In this document: one piece after another, positions 51,014 through 60,165 of the stretch
Layout: each line of letters begins with the position of its first letter
Position numbering within the stretch: position 1 is the first letter of the stretch
From: Achromobacter veterisilvae
Lineage (GTDB): Bacteria > Pseudomonadota > Gammaproteobacteria > Burkholderiales > Burkholderiaceae_B
Assembly: GCF_900496975.1 (NCBI RefSeq)
Contig: NZ_UFQC01000026.1
Span: 29,430-93,429, forward strand
DNA length: 64,000 bases
Direction: 5' to 3'
The notes under the pieces: model-generated
Told to the model about the DNA's origin: nothing
Seen by the model: only the letters and a program-made list of their open reading frames with translations
Database searches by the model: none
Program-made: the position numbers and the translations under genes

Positions 51014-52234
51014 TCAGAGCACGCCGGCGGCACGCAACTGCGCCAACTGCTCCGCTGCAATCCCCAGCGATTGCAGTACCTCTTCGTTATGTTGGCCGAG
51101 CGCGGGCGGTGCGCCGGCGGGGTCCAGTGGGGTTTCTGAAAATCGGATGGGATTGCGCACGGTCGGAACCGGCCCGTAAAGCGGATGCTCCAGCTCCGCG
51201 CGCATGCCACGCGCCACTACGTGCTCGTCGGCAAAGACCTGGTCCATGCCATTGATGGGTCCTCCAGGGACCTGCGCCCGTTCCAGCAGCGCCGTCCAAT
51301 CGGCCAGCCGGCGCGAACGTGTGACGGGAACCAGCCAGGCATCCAGTTCGGCCCGGTTGTGCACGCGGTCGGCGATAGTGGCGAAGCGCGGATCGGTGCC
51401 GACCTCAGGCTGCCCGACCGCCTGGCACAGTCGGCGGAACTGAGCGTCGTTGCCGACCGCGAGCACCAGATGCCCATCGGCCGCCGGATAGACCGCATAG
51501 GGCGCGATATTGGGGTGGCCACTTCCCATGCGCTGGGGGACGCGCCCGCTGACCAGATAGTTCATAGACTGGTTCACCAGCGAACCCACCATGCAGTCCA
51601 GCAGGCTGATGTCGATGTGCTGGCCGCCATGGCCGCGATCACGATGCTGCAAGGCGGCAAGAATGGCAGTAGTGGCGTACATGCCAGCCAAAAGATCGGC
51701 CACCGCGACACCAGCCCGCTGCGGGCCGCCTCCGGGCAAGTCGTCACGTTCGCCCGTCACGCTCATCAAGCCACCCATGCCCTGTATCAGGTAGTCGTAA
51801 CCGGCGCGGTCCTTGTAGGGGCCCGTCTGCCCAAAACCCGTCACGGAACAATAGACTAGCTGAGGGTTAATCTCGCGTAGCGAGGCGTAGTCCAGGCCGT
51901 AGCGTTTCAATGCTTCGACCTTGTAGTTCTCGACGAAGACATCGGCGCGGCTCGCAAGTTCACGCAAGATCTCCTGGCCGCGGGGATTCGAGAAGTCGAT
52001 GGCAAGGGACTTTTTTCCGCGGTTGCAGCTCATGAAATAGGCGGCGTCGCCGTTCTTGCCGGTCTGCCGATCTTTGAGAAAAGGCGGCCCCATCTGCCGG
52101 GTGTCGTCTCCGACTCCCGGCTTCTCCACCTTGATGACTTCAGCACCCAGATCGGCCAGGTTCTGCGTGGCCCAGGGGCCGGCCAGTATGCGGGAGAGGT
52201 CCAGCACACGGATATGGCTTAGCGGTTTCTGCAT
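51014..52234 (-). CDS. class III (CaiB/BaiF) CoA transferase
   Basis: The 406-residue enzyme has IRVLDLSRILAGPWATQNLA, the probable catalytic aspartate region AGVAVADLLAGMYATTAILAA, and GRVPQRMGSGHPNIAPY. It likely activates the imported acid as its CoA thioester. The ATG at 52234 is 13 bases after the carboxylase stop. The longer frame upstream overlaps the carboxylase and is not used. Confidence 0.9.
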   Translation of the reverse strand: MQKPLSHIRVLDLSRILAGPWATQNLADLGAEVIKVEKPGVGDDTRQMGPPFLKDRQTGKNGDAAYFMSCNRGKKSLAIDFSNPRGQEILRELASRADVFVENYKVEALKRYGLDYASLREINPQLVYCSVTGFGQTGPYKDRAGYDYLIQGMGGLMSVTGERDDLPGGGPQRAGVAVADLLAGMYATTAILAALQHRDRGHGGQHIDISLLDCMVGSLVNQSMNYLVSGRVPQRMGSGHPNIAPYAVYPAADGHLVLAVGNDAQFRRLCQAVGQPEVGTDPRFATIADRVHNRAELDAWLVPVTRSRRLADWTALLERAQVPGGPINGMDQVFADEHVVARGMRAELEHPLYGPVPTVRNPIRFSETPLDPAGAPPALGQHNEEVLQSLGIAAEQLAQLRAAGVL

Positions 52235-52247
52235 GATGATCTCAGTA

Positions 52248-54263
52248 CTAGCGGCTGTTGCCAGCCTGAAACTTCGATTGATCGATTTGCCTGGCTTCAT
52301 CGTCCGCCGTAGCGTCGGCCTGAACGATGTCGGCAATGAGCTCGCCCTCGCGCACGCTGTCGCCGACTCCGTAGCGGAGAGTCGCTACTGTCCCCTCGAC
52401 ATCGGCAACGATCGAGTACTCCATCTTCATGGCCTCGATGACGGCCAGAACGTCGCCCGGGCGCACGCGGTCTCCCTGTTGGACCGCCACGGCCGCGATG
52501 ACACCAGACATCGGCGCCGTCGCCCCGCCGCCGTCCTGAGCACCGGCGTCGCCCTCGCTTAGGACCGGTCGCACCGAATAATGGTCGCCCGCCACCAGCA
52601 GATGCCAGCCTTCGGCGGCGCGGCAGGCGTCCCAGCGCCAGCCGTCCACCCGCCCCCCCAGGCCGGACGCTTCGCGCGACACGTTCCAGCTTTGCTGACC
52701 GTCGCCCGCGCGGACATTTCCGCCTTCCACGTCATAAAGCGCCGTCCATGCCGGCTCGGCGTCCAGCAGGAAACGCAAGCGTCCCAAAGGCGCGCCGGGA
52801 TCTAGAAACTTCCGGTCCATCGCACCGCAGGGCGTGCCGGCCTGCCAGGGCGAGGCGGGCACGCCCTCCAACGGCAAGGACAGCGTGGCGCACACCGCAG
52901 CGGCGGCAAGGCGGCTGCATGGTGTTTGCAGCGATTTGTGTTCGTCCAGGTAACGGGTGTGGACCTGTCCGGCCAATACACATGGATCGTCCAGCAGCCG
53001 CAGCAGGTAGCCCAGATTGCTGGTCACGCCCAGCAACGCGGTCTGGCCCAGGCCCGCCTTCAAGGCGGCAAGTGCGGCCGGACGATCCGCAGCGCTCGCG
53101 ATGATCTTGGCCACCATCGGGTCGTAGAAAGTCGGAACTTCGCCCGATTGGTCCAGCGCGGCATCTACGCGCAAGTTCGAAGGCCAGCGCGCGCGTACCA
53201 CAGTGCCCGGCGAAGGACGAAAGTCCTGGGCCGGGTCCTCAGCATAGATTCTGGCTTCAATAGCGTGGCCGCGGCAGGAGATTTCTGACTGGGGCAGCGG
53301 CAGGGCCTGGCCCGCCGCCACGCGCAACTGCCACTCAACGAGATCCAGCCCGGTGACAGCCTCGGTGACAGGATGCTCCACCTGCAGGCGCGTGTTCACC
53401 TCCAGGAAATAGCTGTTGAAATCCCGGTCCAAGATGAACTCGAAGGTTCCGGCGTTGCGATATTTCAGGCTGCGCGCGCCCTGTACCGCCGCCTCCAGCA
53501 GCCGTTGACGGGCACGCTCCGGCAGGCGGGGTGCGGGCGCCTCCTCCATGACCTTCTGGTGGCGGCGCTGCAGCGAGCATTCGCGCTCAAACAGATGCAC
53601 CGCGCTCCCGCGACCGTCGCCAAACACCTGCACTTCGATGTGGCGGGGCTCCTCGATGTACCGCTCCACGATCATCCGGCCGTCGCCGAAGCTGCTGCGG
53701 GCCAGGCGGATGGCCGACTCGATGAGCCGAGGCAGCTCCTCGTATTGGGTAATGATCTGCATGCCCTTACCCCCGCCGCCGGCGGAGGGTTTGAGCAGGA
53801 TCGGCAATTCAATGGCGCGCGCCAGCCCCTCTATGGTGGCTGGGTTGTCGCTGGCCTCGTCGGTGCCAGGCACGACCGGCACCCCAGCCGCGCGCATTAG
53901 CGCCTTGGCCCGCGCCTTGTCGCCCAGCTCCGCGATCGTCGCGGGAGAGGGGCCGATGAACGCCATACCCGCGGCCTCCACGCTTGCCGCGAACTCGCTG
54001 TTCTCCGACAGAAAACCGTAGCCCGGGTGCACGGCCTCGCAGCAGGTTTCCTGCGCAGCCTGGAGTAGCTTCGCGGCGTTCAGATAACTGTCCGCTGCCG
54101 CTCCCGCACCCAGACAAACGGTCCGGGCGGCGCCGCACAGATGTGCCGCGCCAGCATCGGCCATAGAGTACACCGCAACATATTCGATGCCCAGCCGTTG
54201 GCAGGTGCGCGCGATGCGGCGGGCGATCTCTCCCCGGTTCGCGATAAGGATTCTCTTGAACAT
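52248..54263 (-). CDS. acyl-CoA carboxylase alpha subunit (biotin carboxylase + BCCP)
   Basis: The 671-residue protein joins a biotin carboxylase (about 1-445; FKRILIANRGEIARRIARTC, LLKPSAGGGGKGMQII, FNSYFLEVNTRLQVEHPVTE) with a linker and a C-terminal biotinyl domain (VIEAMKMEYSIVADVEGTV, lysine in AMKM). Together with the next gene it forms a methylcrotonyl-/geranyl-CoA-type carboxylase. About 20 residues after the BCCP domain form an acidic tail. Its exact acyl-CoA is unknown. Confidence 0.92.
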   Translation of the reverse strand: MFKRILIANRGEIARRIARTCQRLGIEYVAVYSMADAGAAHLCGAARTVCLGAGAAADSYLNAAKLLQAAQETCCEAVHPGYGFLSENSEFAASVEAAGMAFIGPSPATIAELGDKARAKALMRAAGVPVVPGTDEASDNPATIEGLARAIELPILLKPSAGGGGKGMQIITQYEELPRLIESAIRLARSSFGDGRMIVERYIEEPRHIEVQVFGDGRGSAVHLFERECSLQRRHQKVMEEAPAPRLPERARQRLLEAAVQGARSLKYRNAGTFEFILDRDFNSYFLEVNTRLQVEHPVTEAVTGLDLVEWQLRVAAGQALPLPQSEISCRGHAIEARIYAEDPAQDFRPSPGTVVRARWPSNLRVDAALDQSGEVPTFYDPMVAKIIASAADRPAALAALKAGLGQTALLGVTSNLGYLLRLLDDPCVLAGQVHTRYLDEHKSLQTPCSRLAAAAVCATLSLPLEGVPASPWQAGTPCGAMDRKFLDPGAPLGRLRFLLDAEPAWTALYDVEGGNVRAGDGQQSWNVSREASGLGGRVDGWRWDACRAAEGWHLLVAGDHYSVRPVLSEGDAGAQDGGGATAPMSGVIAAVAVQQGDRVRPGDVLAVIEAMKMEYSIVADVEGTVATLRYGVGDSVREGELIADIVQADATADDEARQIDQSKFQAGNSR

Positions 54264-54266
54264 AGG

Positions 54267-55871
54267 CTACATCCTGAACACGCCGAAGCGCGTGGGTTCT
54301 TTCGGCCCACCAGCAGCTAGCGCCAGGCCCAACGTCAGCCAGTCGCGGGTATCGGCGGGCTCGATCACGCTATCCACCCACAGGTGCGAAGCCGCGTTCA
54401 GGGCGGTGCTTTCCGCGCCATAAGTATCGCGAATGGGCGCTTTGAATGCCTCGGCCTCCTCGGCGCTGAAATCCTTGCCTTGGCGGGCAAGTTGATCAGC
54501 GCGCACCAGCGCCAGGACGGTGGCGGCCTGTTCCCCGCCCATCACGGAGGTCCTGGCGTTGGGCCACATAGCCATGAGCCGTGGCCCAAAGGCACGACCG
54601 CACATAGCGTACGCGCCCGCTCCGTAGCTTCCGCCGACGATGACACTGAATTTCGGCACCCGGGCGGTGGACACGGCGTTGATCATCTTGGCGCCGTCCT
54701 TCGCAATGCCGCCCTGCTCGTACTGAACTCCCACCATGAAGCCGCTAATGTTGTGCAGGAACACCAGCGGGATGTCCACCTGACAACATAACTCGATGAA
54801 GTTGGCCGCTTTTTGGGCGCTCTGCCCGAAGAGCACGCCATCATTGGCGAGCACGCCCACGGGGTAGCCGCCGATCGAGCCCGTGCCGCAGATAAGGCTG
54901 GAGCCATAGCGCTCGCGGTACTGCACCAGCTCGCTACCGTCCATCAATCGCGCCAGCACGTCCCGCATAGGTATCGCCTGCTTGGGATTGGCGGGAATGA
55001 GCCCGGGCAATTCCGCCACATCGAAGCGGGGCGGCCGGCACGGGCCGGGCGGCGGCGCAAGAGCAGCGGCCCCGCAACGTCCTAGGATGCCACGCACCAA
55101 CTCGAGCGCGTGCAACTCATCATTCGCGAAATGGTCGGCTACTCCGGACAGGCGTGTGTGCGTGTCCGCCCCCCCCAGGTCCTGGGCGTCGACCACTTCG
55201 CCGGTGGCGGCCTGCACCAGCTGCGGTCCGCCCAGGTAGATCATGCCCGCATTGTCGACGATCACAGTTTCATCGCACATCGCCGGGATATACGCCCCAC
55301 CCGCGGTGCAGGCTCCCAGCACTGCTGCGACTTGTTTCAGGCCAACGGCCGACATCTCGGCAATATTGCGGAAAATCTTGCCGAAGTGCTGCTCGTCCGG
55401 AAATAGGTCGCCCTGCAAAGGCAGATAGGCGCCACCGGAATCCACCATATAGACGCAAGGCAGGCCATTCTCGCGGGCAATGGCCTGGGCGCGCAGCTGC
55501 TTCTTGATGGTCAGCGGGTAGTAGGTTCCTCCCTTGACCGTAGCATCGTTGGCCATGATCATGCAGGCTCGTCCGGCGACGATGCCGACGCCGGTAATGA
55601 TGCCGGCCCCTGGCGACTGCCCCTCGTACGCGCCGTCGGCCGCCAACTGGCCGATCTCCAGGAAAGGCGTGCCGGGATCCAGCAAAATATTGACGCGTTC
55701 GCGCGGCAGCAGCTTGCCGCGCGCCAGATGCACTTGCCGCGCGCGTTCGCCGCCACCGGCAACCGCACGCTCTCTTGCAGCGAGCAGCGGTGCACGCAAT
55801 TCGTCATACGCCGCCGCATTCGCGACAAACTTCGGGCTGCCCGATCCGAGGCGGGAAGAGAGAATAGCCAT
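54267..55871 (-). CDS. acyl-CoA carboxylase beta subunit (carboxyltransferase)
   Basis: The 534-residue protein is of the MccB/AtuC type: RVNILLDPGTPFLEIGQLA, KGGTYYPLTIKKQLRAQAIA, and the oxyanion-hole glycines of SVIVGGSYGAGAYAMCGRAF. Length is normal. It lies three bases before the alpha subunit gene. The subunit pair resembles 3-methylcrotonyl- and geranyl-CoA carboxylases more than propionyl-CoA ones, judged from memory. Confidence 0.9.
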   Translation of the reverse strand: MAILSSRLGSGSPKFVANAAAYDELRAPLLAARERAVAGGGERARQVHLARGKLLPRERVNILLDPGTPFLEIGQLAADGAYEGQSPGAGIITGVGIVAGRACMIMANDATVKGGTYYPLTIKKQLRAQAIARENGLPCVYMVDSGGAYLPLQGDLFPDEQHFGKIFRNIAEMSAVGLKQVAAVLGACTAGGAYIPAMCDETVIVDNAGMIYLGGPQLVQAATGEVVDAQDLGGADTHTRLSGVADHFANDELHALELVRGILGRCGAAALAPPPGPCRPPRFDVAELPGLIPANPKQAIPMRDVLARLMDGSELVQYRERYGSSLICGTGSIGGYPVGVLANDGVLFGQSAQKAANFIELCCQVDIPLVFLHNISGFMVGVQYEQGGIAKDGAKMINAVSTARVPKFSVIVGGSYGAGAYAMCGRAFGPRLMAMWPNARTSVMGGEQAATVLALVRADQLARQGKDFSAEEAEAFKAPIRDTYGAESTALNAASHLWVDSVIEPADTRDWLTLGLALAAGGPKEPTRFGVFRM

Positions 55872-55901
55872 ATGTTCAATATCGTCTTGGGTTGCAGGGA
55901 T

Positions 55902-56219
55902 TCAGCTCGGATCTCGCACCGGCAGGCGCAACAGCGCATGCCCCAGTGACTTTCCTGTCTGGTCCAACCGCAGGGTGCGCGTCGCCCCCCCTCCCAGCGC
56001 ATGACGCATGATCACCATCATGGCGCCGATGTTGTCCATCGGGTAGCATTCCACCTCGCCCAAGACCCAATCACCGTATAGACCCTTGACGTCGGCCGGC
56101 GTCACGCTAGCTAGCAACTGCGCGTACTCCAGTGGCCCGCGGGCTACCAGCCCCACGCTGCACACGTCCCCCTTGTCTCCGGACCGGACATAGGCAATGT
56201 CTTTCACTTGAAGCGTCAT
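55902..56219 (-). CDS. small AtuA-associated protein
   Basis: The 105-residue protein has LQVKDIAYVRSGDKGDVCSV and MMVIMRHALGGGATRTLRLD. It matches the C-terminal ferredoxin-like domain that is fused to AtuA in some bacteria and separate in others. It lies 11 bases after the large AtuA-like gene. Its function is unknown, and its genomic linkage to carboxylases is conserved in terpene-degrading Pseudomonas. Confidence 0.82.
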   Translation of the reverse strand: MTLQVKDIAYVRSGDKGDVCSVGLVARGPLEYAQLLASVTPADVKGLYGDWVLGEVECYPMDNIGAMMVIMRHALGGGATRTLRLDQTGKSLGHALLRLPVRDPS

Positions 56220-56230
56220 CAGAGCCCTCC

Positions 56231-57607
56231 TTAGGCCTTCAGGATTTCGGTTTTCTGTTCGACGGCGGCCCGCGGGATCAGCGTCGGCCACAGGGAGATG
56301 ACGGGGCGCGGTTTCATTGGGGTGCCGAAGGACGTGCCGCCCGGACCCATGATCCAAAGGTTCGTGCCCGCGCGGCGCACCTTGTCGGCCTCTTCGGCCG
56401 TGCGTGTACGCACCGCGCAACGCAGCCCGACTTCGGGCAGCTCGTTGGCCTGTTCGCGCCCCGGGAAGGTAGCTGCGGGACCGTGCAAGGTGTTGAGTCC
56501 AACAAAATCGAAGTGAATCTGTTCGGCGGCCAGTCCCATGCGTTCGAAACGTTCGAGCATGGTTTCGCGCGCCTTTACGGCGCGGTCATAGGCGTATGGC
56601 CAGGGGAAAAACGCCATGGTCTCGCCGATCCACCCGTCTTGGTAACCGACCACCAACTTCCACAGGTCGGGCGCTGCTTCACCGCGCACGCCGCTGACGC
56701 GTACGCGGTCCTCTCCCTCATCGATCAGTTTCAGGGAAGTGAAATCGGCCACGGCGTCGGGCATAAGATAGCGGCGCGGATCGCCCACCTCGTAGACCAG
56801 ATGCTCCTTGATCGTCCATTCATCAACACGGCCGCCAGTGCCGGACAGCTTCGTGACGACGGCCTCGGCGTCCGCGCCCACTTCAAGAATGGGAAATCCT
56901 GCTCGCCCCATGTGCGGCATCTCCCCGAACCGTGAGGACATCCCGCCCGAGCAGCCGGCCGCGCACTCGACAATGTGGCCCAGTGTCACGGCCGCCGCAT
57001 AACGATCTATGTGCGCGGCGTCGCGCCGCCAGCCGAATTCGTGGGCCAGCGGCCCCACGTAAAGCGCGTTGTCCGAAACCCGTCCGGCGATAACCACGTC
57101 CGCCTCGCCCTCTAGGCCTTCAATGATGCCCGAACTATCGGTGTAGACATTGGCACAGACGACGCGGTCACGGATGGCCGCGAAATTCGCGTCGCCCGTA
57201 TCCATATTGCGTAGCGGAGCCCCCTGCCCCATCAGGTCGTCGAGCTTGTCCAGCATGTCGTCGCCTTCAATCAGGGCGATGCGGGTGCCGGCAAGTCCTG
57301 CCTGGCGCGCGCCTTCGGCAATGCGATGGGCGGCGGCGCGCGGATTCACCCCACCGCCATTGGAGATCAGCTTCGTTCCCACGGCGGTGGCGCGCGGCAG
57401 CAGGTTGATCATGGTCTGGACGGCATCCGGCACGTAGCCGACATCCGGCCGCTTGAGCTTCTGCCGCTGCAGCAGCGCCATGGTCAGTTCAGCCAGATAG
57501 TCGAAGCACAGGTAATCCAGATTTCCCCGTTCCAACAACTCTTGAGCCGGATCCTGAGCGTCCCCCCAGAACCCGGAACCCGCTCCAAGTCTTACGTGCC
57601 TGACCAT
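56231..57607 (-). CDS. AtuA-like protein (DUF1446)
   Basis: The 458-residue protein starts VRHVRLGAGSGFWGDAQDPA and continues with LCFDYLAELTMALLQRQ, LISNGGGVNPRAAAHRI and ADVVIAGRVSDNALYVGPL, as in the DUF1446/AtuA family. AtuA is needed for acyclic terpene (citronellol) use in Pseudomonas, but its reaction is not established. It is the first gene of the operon, with palindromic operator candidates 18-53 bases upstream. Confidence 0.85.
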   Translation of the reverse strand: MVRHVRLGAGSGFWGDAQDPAQELLERGNLDYLCFDYLAELTMALLQRQKLKRPDVGYVPDAVQTMINLLPRATAVGTKLISNGGGVNPRAAAHRIAEGARQAGLAGTRIALIEGDDMLDKLDDLMGQGAPLRNMDTGDANFAAIRDRVVCANVYTDSSGIIEGLEGEADVVIAGRVSDNALYVGPLAHEFGWRRDAAHIDRYAAAVTLGHIVECAAGCSGGMSSRFGEMPHMGRAGFPILEVGADAEAVVTKLSGTGGRVDEWTIKEHLVYEVGDPRRYLMPDAVADFTSLKLIDEGEDRVRVSGVRGEAAPDLWKLVVGYQDGWIGETMAFFPWPYAYDRAVKARETMLERFERMGLAAEQIHFDFVGLNTLHGPAATFPGREQANELPEVGLRCAVRTRTAEEADKVRRAGTNLWIMGPGGTSFGTPMKPRPVISLWPTLIPRAAVEQKTEILKA

Positions 57608-57624
57608 TTTGGGTCTCCTTGTCG

Positions 57625-57660
57625 TAATTTCATTTTAATGATTTAATTTTCATTTTATTG
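57625..57660. promoter_or_regulatory. operator candidates upstream of the AtuA-like operon
   Basis: TAATTTCATTTTAATGA (57625-57641) includes a perfect palindrome, TCATT-TT-AATGA (57630-57641). A close repeat, TTTAATTTTCATTTTATTG, follows at 57642-57660. The string TAATTTCATTTT also occurs before the IclR 1 gene, which suggests regulation by that protein. The AT-richness also fits a promoter. Confidence 0.5.
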
Positions 57661-57990
57661 TTTGAGTAAATGGACGTCAAGGGGGGCCGCACAACAGGCC
57701 CAGCTTTCGTCGGCCCCATTGGGCGTGGGCATGACTACACGCCAATGTCTCGGACGCCTCTTTCGCGGTTTCAGGCGTTGCGACAGGCCTTCTGGGCGGT
57801 ACCGTCGCTTAACCCGTTTGTGGTTCTGGACCAGCCCCTCCCGGCGCAGCAACACGCGCAGGCGGGGCAAGCCAAACCGTGGCCGTTCCTGTGCCAACTC
57901 GCGCTGCTGCAGCGCATTGCGCGAGTAGTCGGAGAACGTCAGGAACGTGCCGCCGAACGGGATGTAGCTGCGATGCAGTGCTGACCTGCC
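57661..57990 (-). mobile_element. mosaic remnant: transketolase fragment joined to IS3 orfB fragment
   Basis: One open minus-strand frame reads LHRSYIPFGGTFLTFSDYSR (57911-57978), a piece of a transketolase. It then becomes ELAQERPRFGLPRLRVLLRR and VVMPTPNGADESWA, the start of an IS3 integrase. The transketolase piece resembles but is not identical to the matching part of cbbT. A run of 12 or more C bases at about 57987-57999 lies just outside. Confidence 0.65.
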
Positions 57991-58054
57991 CCCCCCCCCG
58001 CTGGCCGTACCAGGCTGTACGAAGTGGAGTCCATCAACGTGGAGAATGATGAAC

Positions 58055-58144
58055 ATGAAGACGAGCCGATTTACCGAAGAGCAGATCATCGGGTTCCTGC
58101 GCCAGGCCGAGGCTGGGAAACTCTGGGTACACCAATGTGTGTAA
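58055..58144 (+). mobile_element. IS3-family orfA start, remnant
   Basis: MKTSRFTEEQIIGFLRQAEA at 58055 is the typical orfA start of the IS51-like subgroup of IS3. It ends in an unrelated nine-residue tail and a stop. It is in the opposite direction to the integrase piece at 57665-57910, so it is probably from another copy. Confidence 0.7.
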
Positions 58145-58398
58145 GAGTACGCAAGAGTGATGAGAGCCCGACCAGCGCATTCCATCAGGGACCGCCGGCC
58201 GTGCGCCGGACAGCGAAGTCCGGATGCATGGCTGCCATCAATACCTTCGCTCCGTTACAAATGAGAGCTTGGCAAGCCGGGGGCGTCCATGCATGGTGTA
58301 TGGGCAGCATCGTGACGGTCGATTTCAGGCGGCGAGTTTCTGCTGAACCGGCCGATCGTCTTGCACCGGTTCGCCGTCTTTGAAGGCAATGCCCTCAA
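58145..58398. other. short gap left of the IS5 copy
   Basis: No gene is seen. On the minus strand the last part reads EGIAFKDGEPVQDDRPVQQK before a stop. It looks like the end of some coding sequence cut by the IS5 insertion, but I cannot name the family. Confidence 0.35.
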
Positions 58399-59610
58399 GG
58401 GAAACGCTGATTAATGAGCTGCCTGGTCCGCTTGCAGATGAAGGGGCGTCGAATTTTCTGGATAACGAATCGAATCGGCGCTCATTTCGGTGAATTTGGT
58501 TCGCAAACGAGTCTGCCTGCTCGCATTTTTCACACACATGACGGACTGCTCCCATGAACCGATCGCAACAGGTTTCGCGCAATCACCAGATTCGCCAGAG
58601 CGAACAGGCTGAACAGTTGCGCCGTGTTCTTGGCCAAGCCCTTGTATCGGGTCTTGCGATGGTGAAACAGGTTCTTGACGATATGGAACGGATGCTCGAC
58701 CCGGGCGCGGATCTGCGCCTTGGTCCGCTCGGCCGCCATCACCAGGTCCTTCAGCGGGCCTTCCGACATCGCCTTGATCTTTCCGCGCTTGGCCGCGACG
58801 TGCCACTTCACCGTCGTGCCCTTCATTTCCTCGCGCTTGTCTACGCCAATGTAGCCCGCGTCGGCGAACGCCTGCTCTTCATGTCCGTGCAGCAGGGCAT
58901 GCGCCTGCGACACATCCGACACATTGGCCGCCGTGCCAACCACACTGTGAATCAGGCCCGAATCGGCGTCCACGCCAATGTGGGCTTTCATCCCAAAGTG
59001 CCACTCGTTGCCCTTCTTCGTTTGATGCATCTCCGGGTCACGGCTCTTCCCGGCGTTTTTGGTCGACGGCGGTGCCTCAATAATCGTCGCATCAACCAGC
59101 GTGCCTTCCTTCATCATCAGTCCACGCTCGCACAGCGTGATGCCGATCTCGTCGAACAGCTTTCGCGTCAGGTCATGCTCGAGCAGCAGGCGCCGGAACT
59201 TCAACAGCGTAGTCGCATCCGGCACGTTATCGACCGCCAGATCGATGCCGGCGAAGGCGCGCAGCGCGATGCTGTCATACAGCGCGTCTTCCAGACCTTC
59301 GTCCGACAAGCCGTACCACTGTTGCAGGAAGTAGATCCGCAGCATTCGCTCCAAGCCAATCGGCGGACGGCCTCGCGTGCCCTTCGGGTAATGCGGTTCG
59401 ATTGCCGACAGCAAGCGCTGCCACGGCACAATCTTCTCCATCTCCGTCAGGAAGCGTTGGCGCCTCGTCACGCGCTTCTTGCCTGCAATTTCCGCTTCCG
59501 CGAAGCCGATCTGCCTCTTCATCGTCGTGGGTCCGTTCCGTGAGCTGCCTTCTATAACGTTCTCGGCTACGTTAGCGATGACCGCCGAGCTTCATTAATC
59601 AGCGTTTCCC
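58399..59610 (-). mobile_element. IS5-family insertion sequence, apparently complete
   Basis: The element is about 1.2 kb. Its ends carry an 18-base perfect inverted repeat, GGAAACGCTGATTAATGA at 58400-58417 and its complement at 59592-59609. The single transposase gene fills most of it. The flanks (CTCAA on the left, TAATG on the right) do not show an obvious short duplication, so the copy may have been involved in a later deletion. Confidence 0.88.
58530..59522 (-). CDS. IS5-family transposase
   Basis: The 330-residue DDE transposase has GRPPIGLERMLRIYFLQQWY at the start, the first catalytic aspartate region LVDATIIEAPPSTKN, the second in AFADAGYIGVDKREE, and a C-terminal ARVEHPFHIVKNLF with the glutamate. 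The frame is intact. The last residues (about SSPSCV) may be variable. Confidence 0.92.
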   Translation of the reverse strand: MKRQIGFAEAEIAGKKRVTRRQRFLTEMEKIVPWQRLLSAIEPHYPKGTRGRPPIGLERMLRIYFLQQWYGLSDEGLEDALYDSIALRAFAGIDLAVDNVPDATTLLKFRRLLLEHDLTRKLFDEIGITLCERGLMMKEGTLVDATIIEAPPSTKNAGKSRDPEMHQTKKGNEWHFGMKAHIGVDADSGLIHSVVGTAANVSDVSQAHALLHGHEEQAFADAGYIGVDKREEMKGTTVKWHVAAKRGKIKAMSEGPLKDLVMAAERTKAQIRARVEHPFHIVKNLFHHRKTRYKGLAKNTAQLFSLFALANLVIARNLLRSVHGSSPSCV

Positions 59611-59617
59611 TAATGTC

Positions 59618-59887
59618 TTGCATCGATGGGTCACAGAACATGAACGCTATGGGCACCATTCCCTGAGTGATGGGAATCTGTCGGCACACCCGCAGACGGC
59701 ACTGACGGTGTCGTCACCGCAGGCAGCTACTCCATTTATCCCTATCCCCTTCAGTCCACCGCCGCAAGCGGGCAGCAATGAGTCCATCCATCTGGAACTG
59801 AAGCGTGGCCCCAGCACGGTGAACGTTTCCTGGCCGGTGAGCGCCGCGGGACAGTGCGTCGATCTCCTTCGCGAGTGGCTGCGATGA
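59618..59887 (+). pseudogene. IS66-family tnpA, 3' part
   Basis: The open frame ends ESIHLELKRGPSTVNVSWPV followed by DLLREWLR, as in the small TnpA protein of IS66 elements. Its stop overlaps the tnpB start (ATGA), the normal IS66 arrangement. The 5' half is missing, and the IS5 copy lies just upstream. Confidence 0.6.
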
Positions 59888-60165
59888 TTCACGTCGAAGC
59901 CATCTGGCTAGCCACCGAACCGCTGGATATGCGCGCAGGCGCGGGCACAGCATTGGCGCGTGTGGTGGCGGTATTCGGTGCGGCGCGGCCGCATCATGCG
60001 TACTGCTTTGCCAACCTATGGCGCGCTAATCGTATGAAGGTGCTGGTCCATGACGGCATTGGCGTCTGGCTGGCCGCCCGACGTTTGAACCGGGGCAAGT
60101 TTGTCTGGGCCGATGCCTTGAACGGTCCCCATGTTGAACTGGACACGACGCAATGGGGCGCCCTA
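59884..60165 (+). pseudogene. IS66-family tnpB, truncated
   Basis: MIHVEAIWLATEPLDMRAGA followed by VLVHDGIGVWLAARRLNRGKFVW is a typical IS66 TnpB. The similarity stops near 60165, where sequence of the exporter gene (opposite strand) begins. The large tnpC gene and the right end are absent. Confidence 0.75.

Noticed and set aside
58399..59610. Target-site duplication of the IS5 copy
   Set aside because: The bases next to the inverted repeats do not match for any usual IS5 duplication length.
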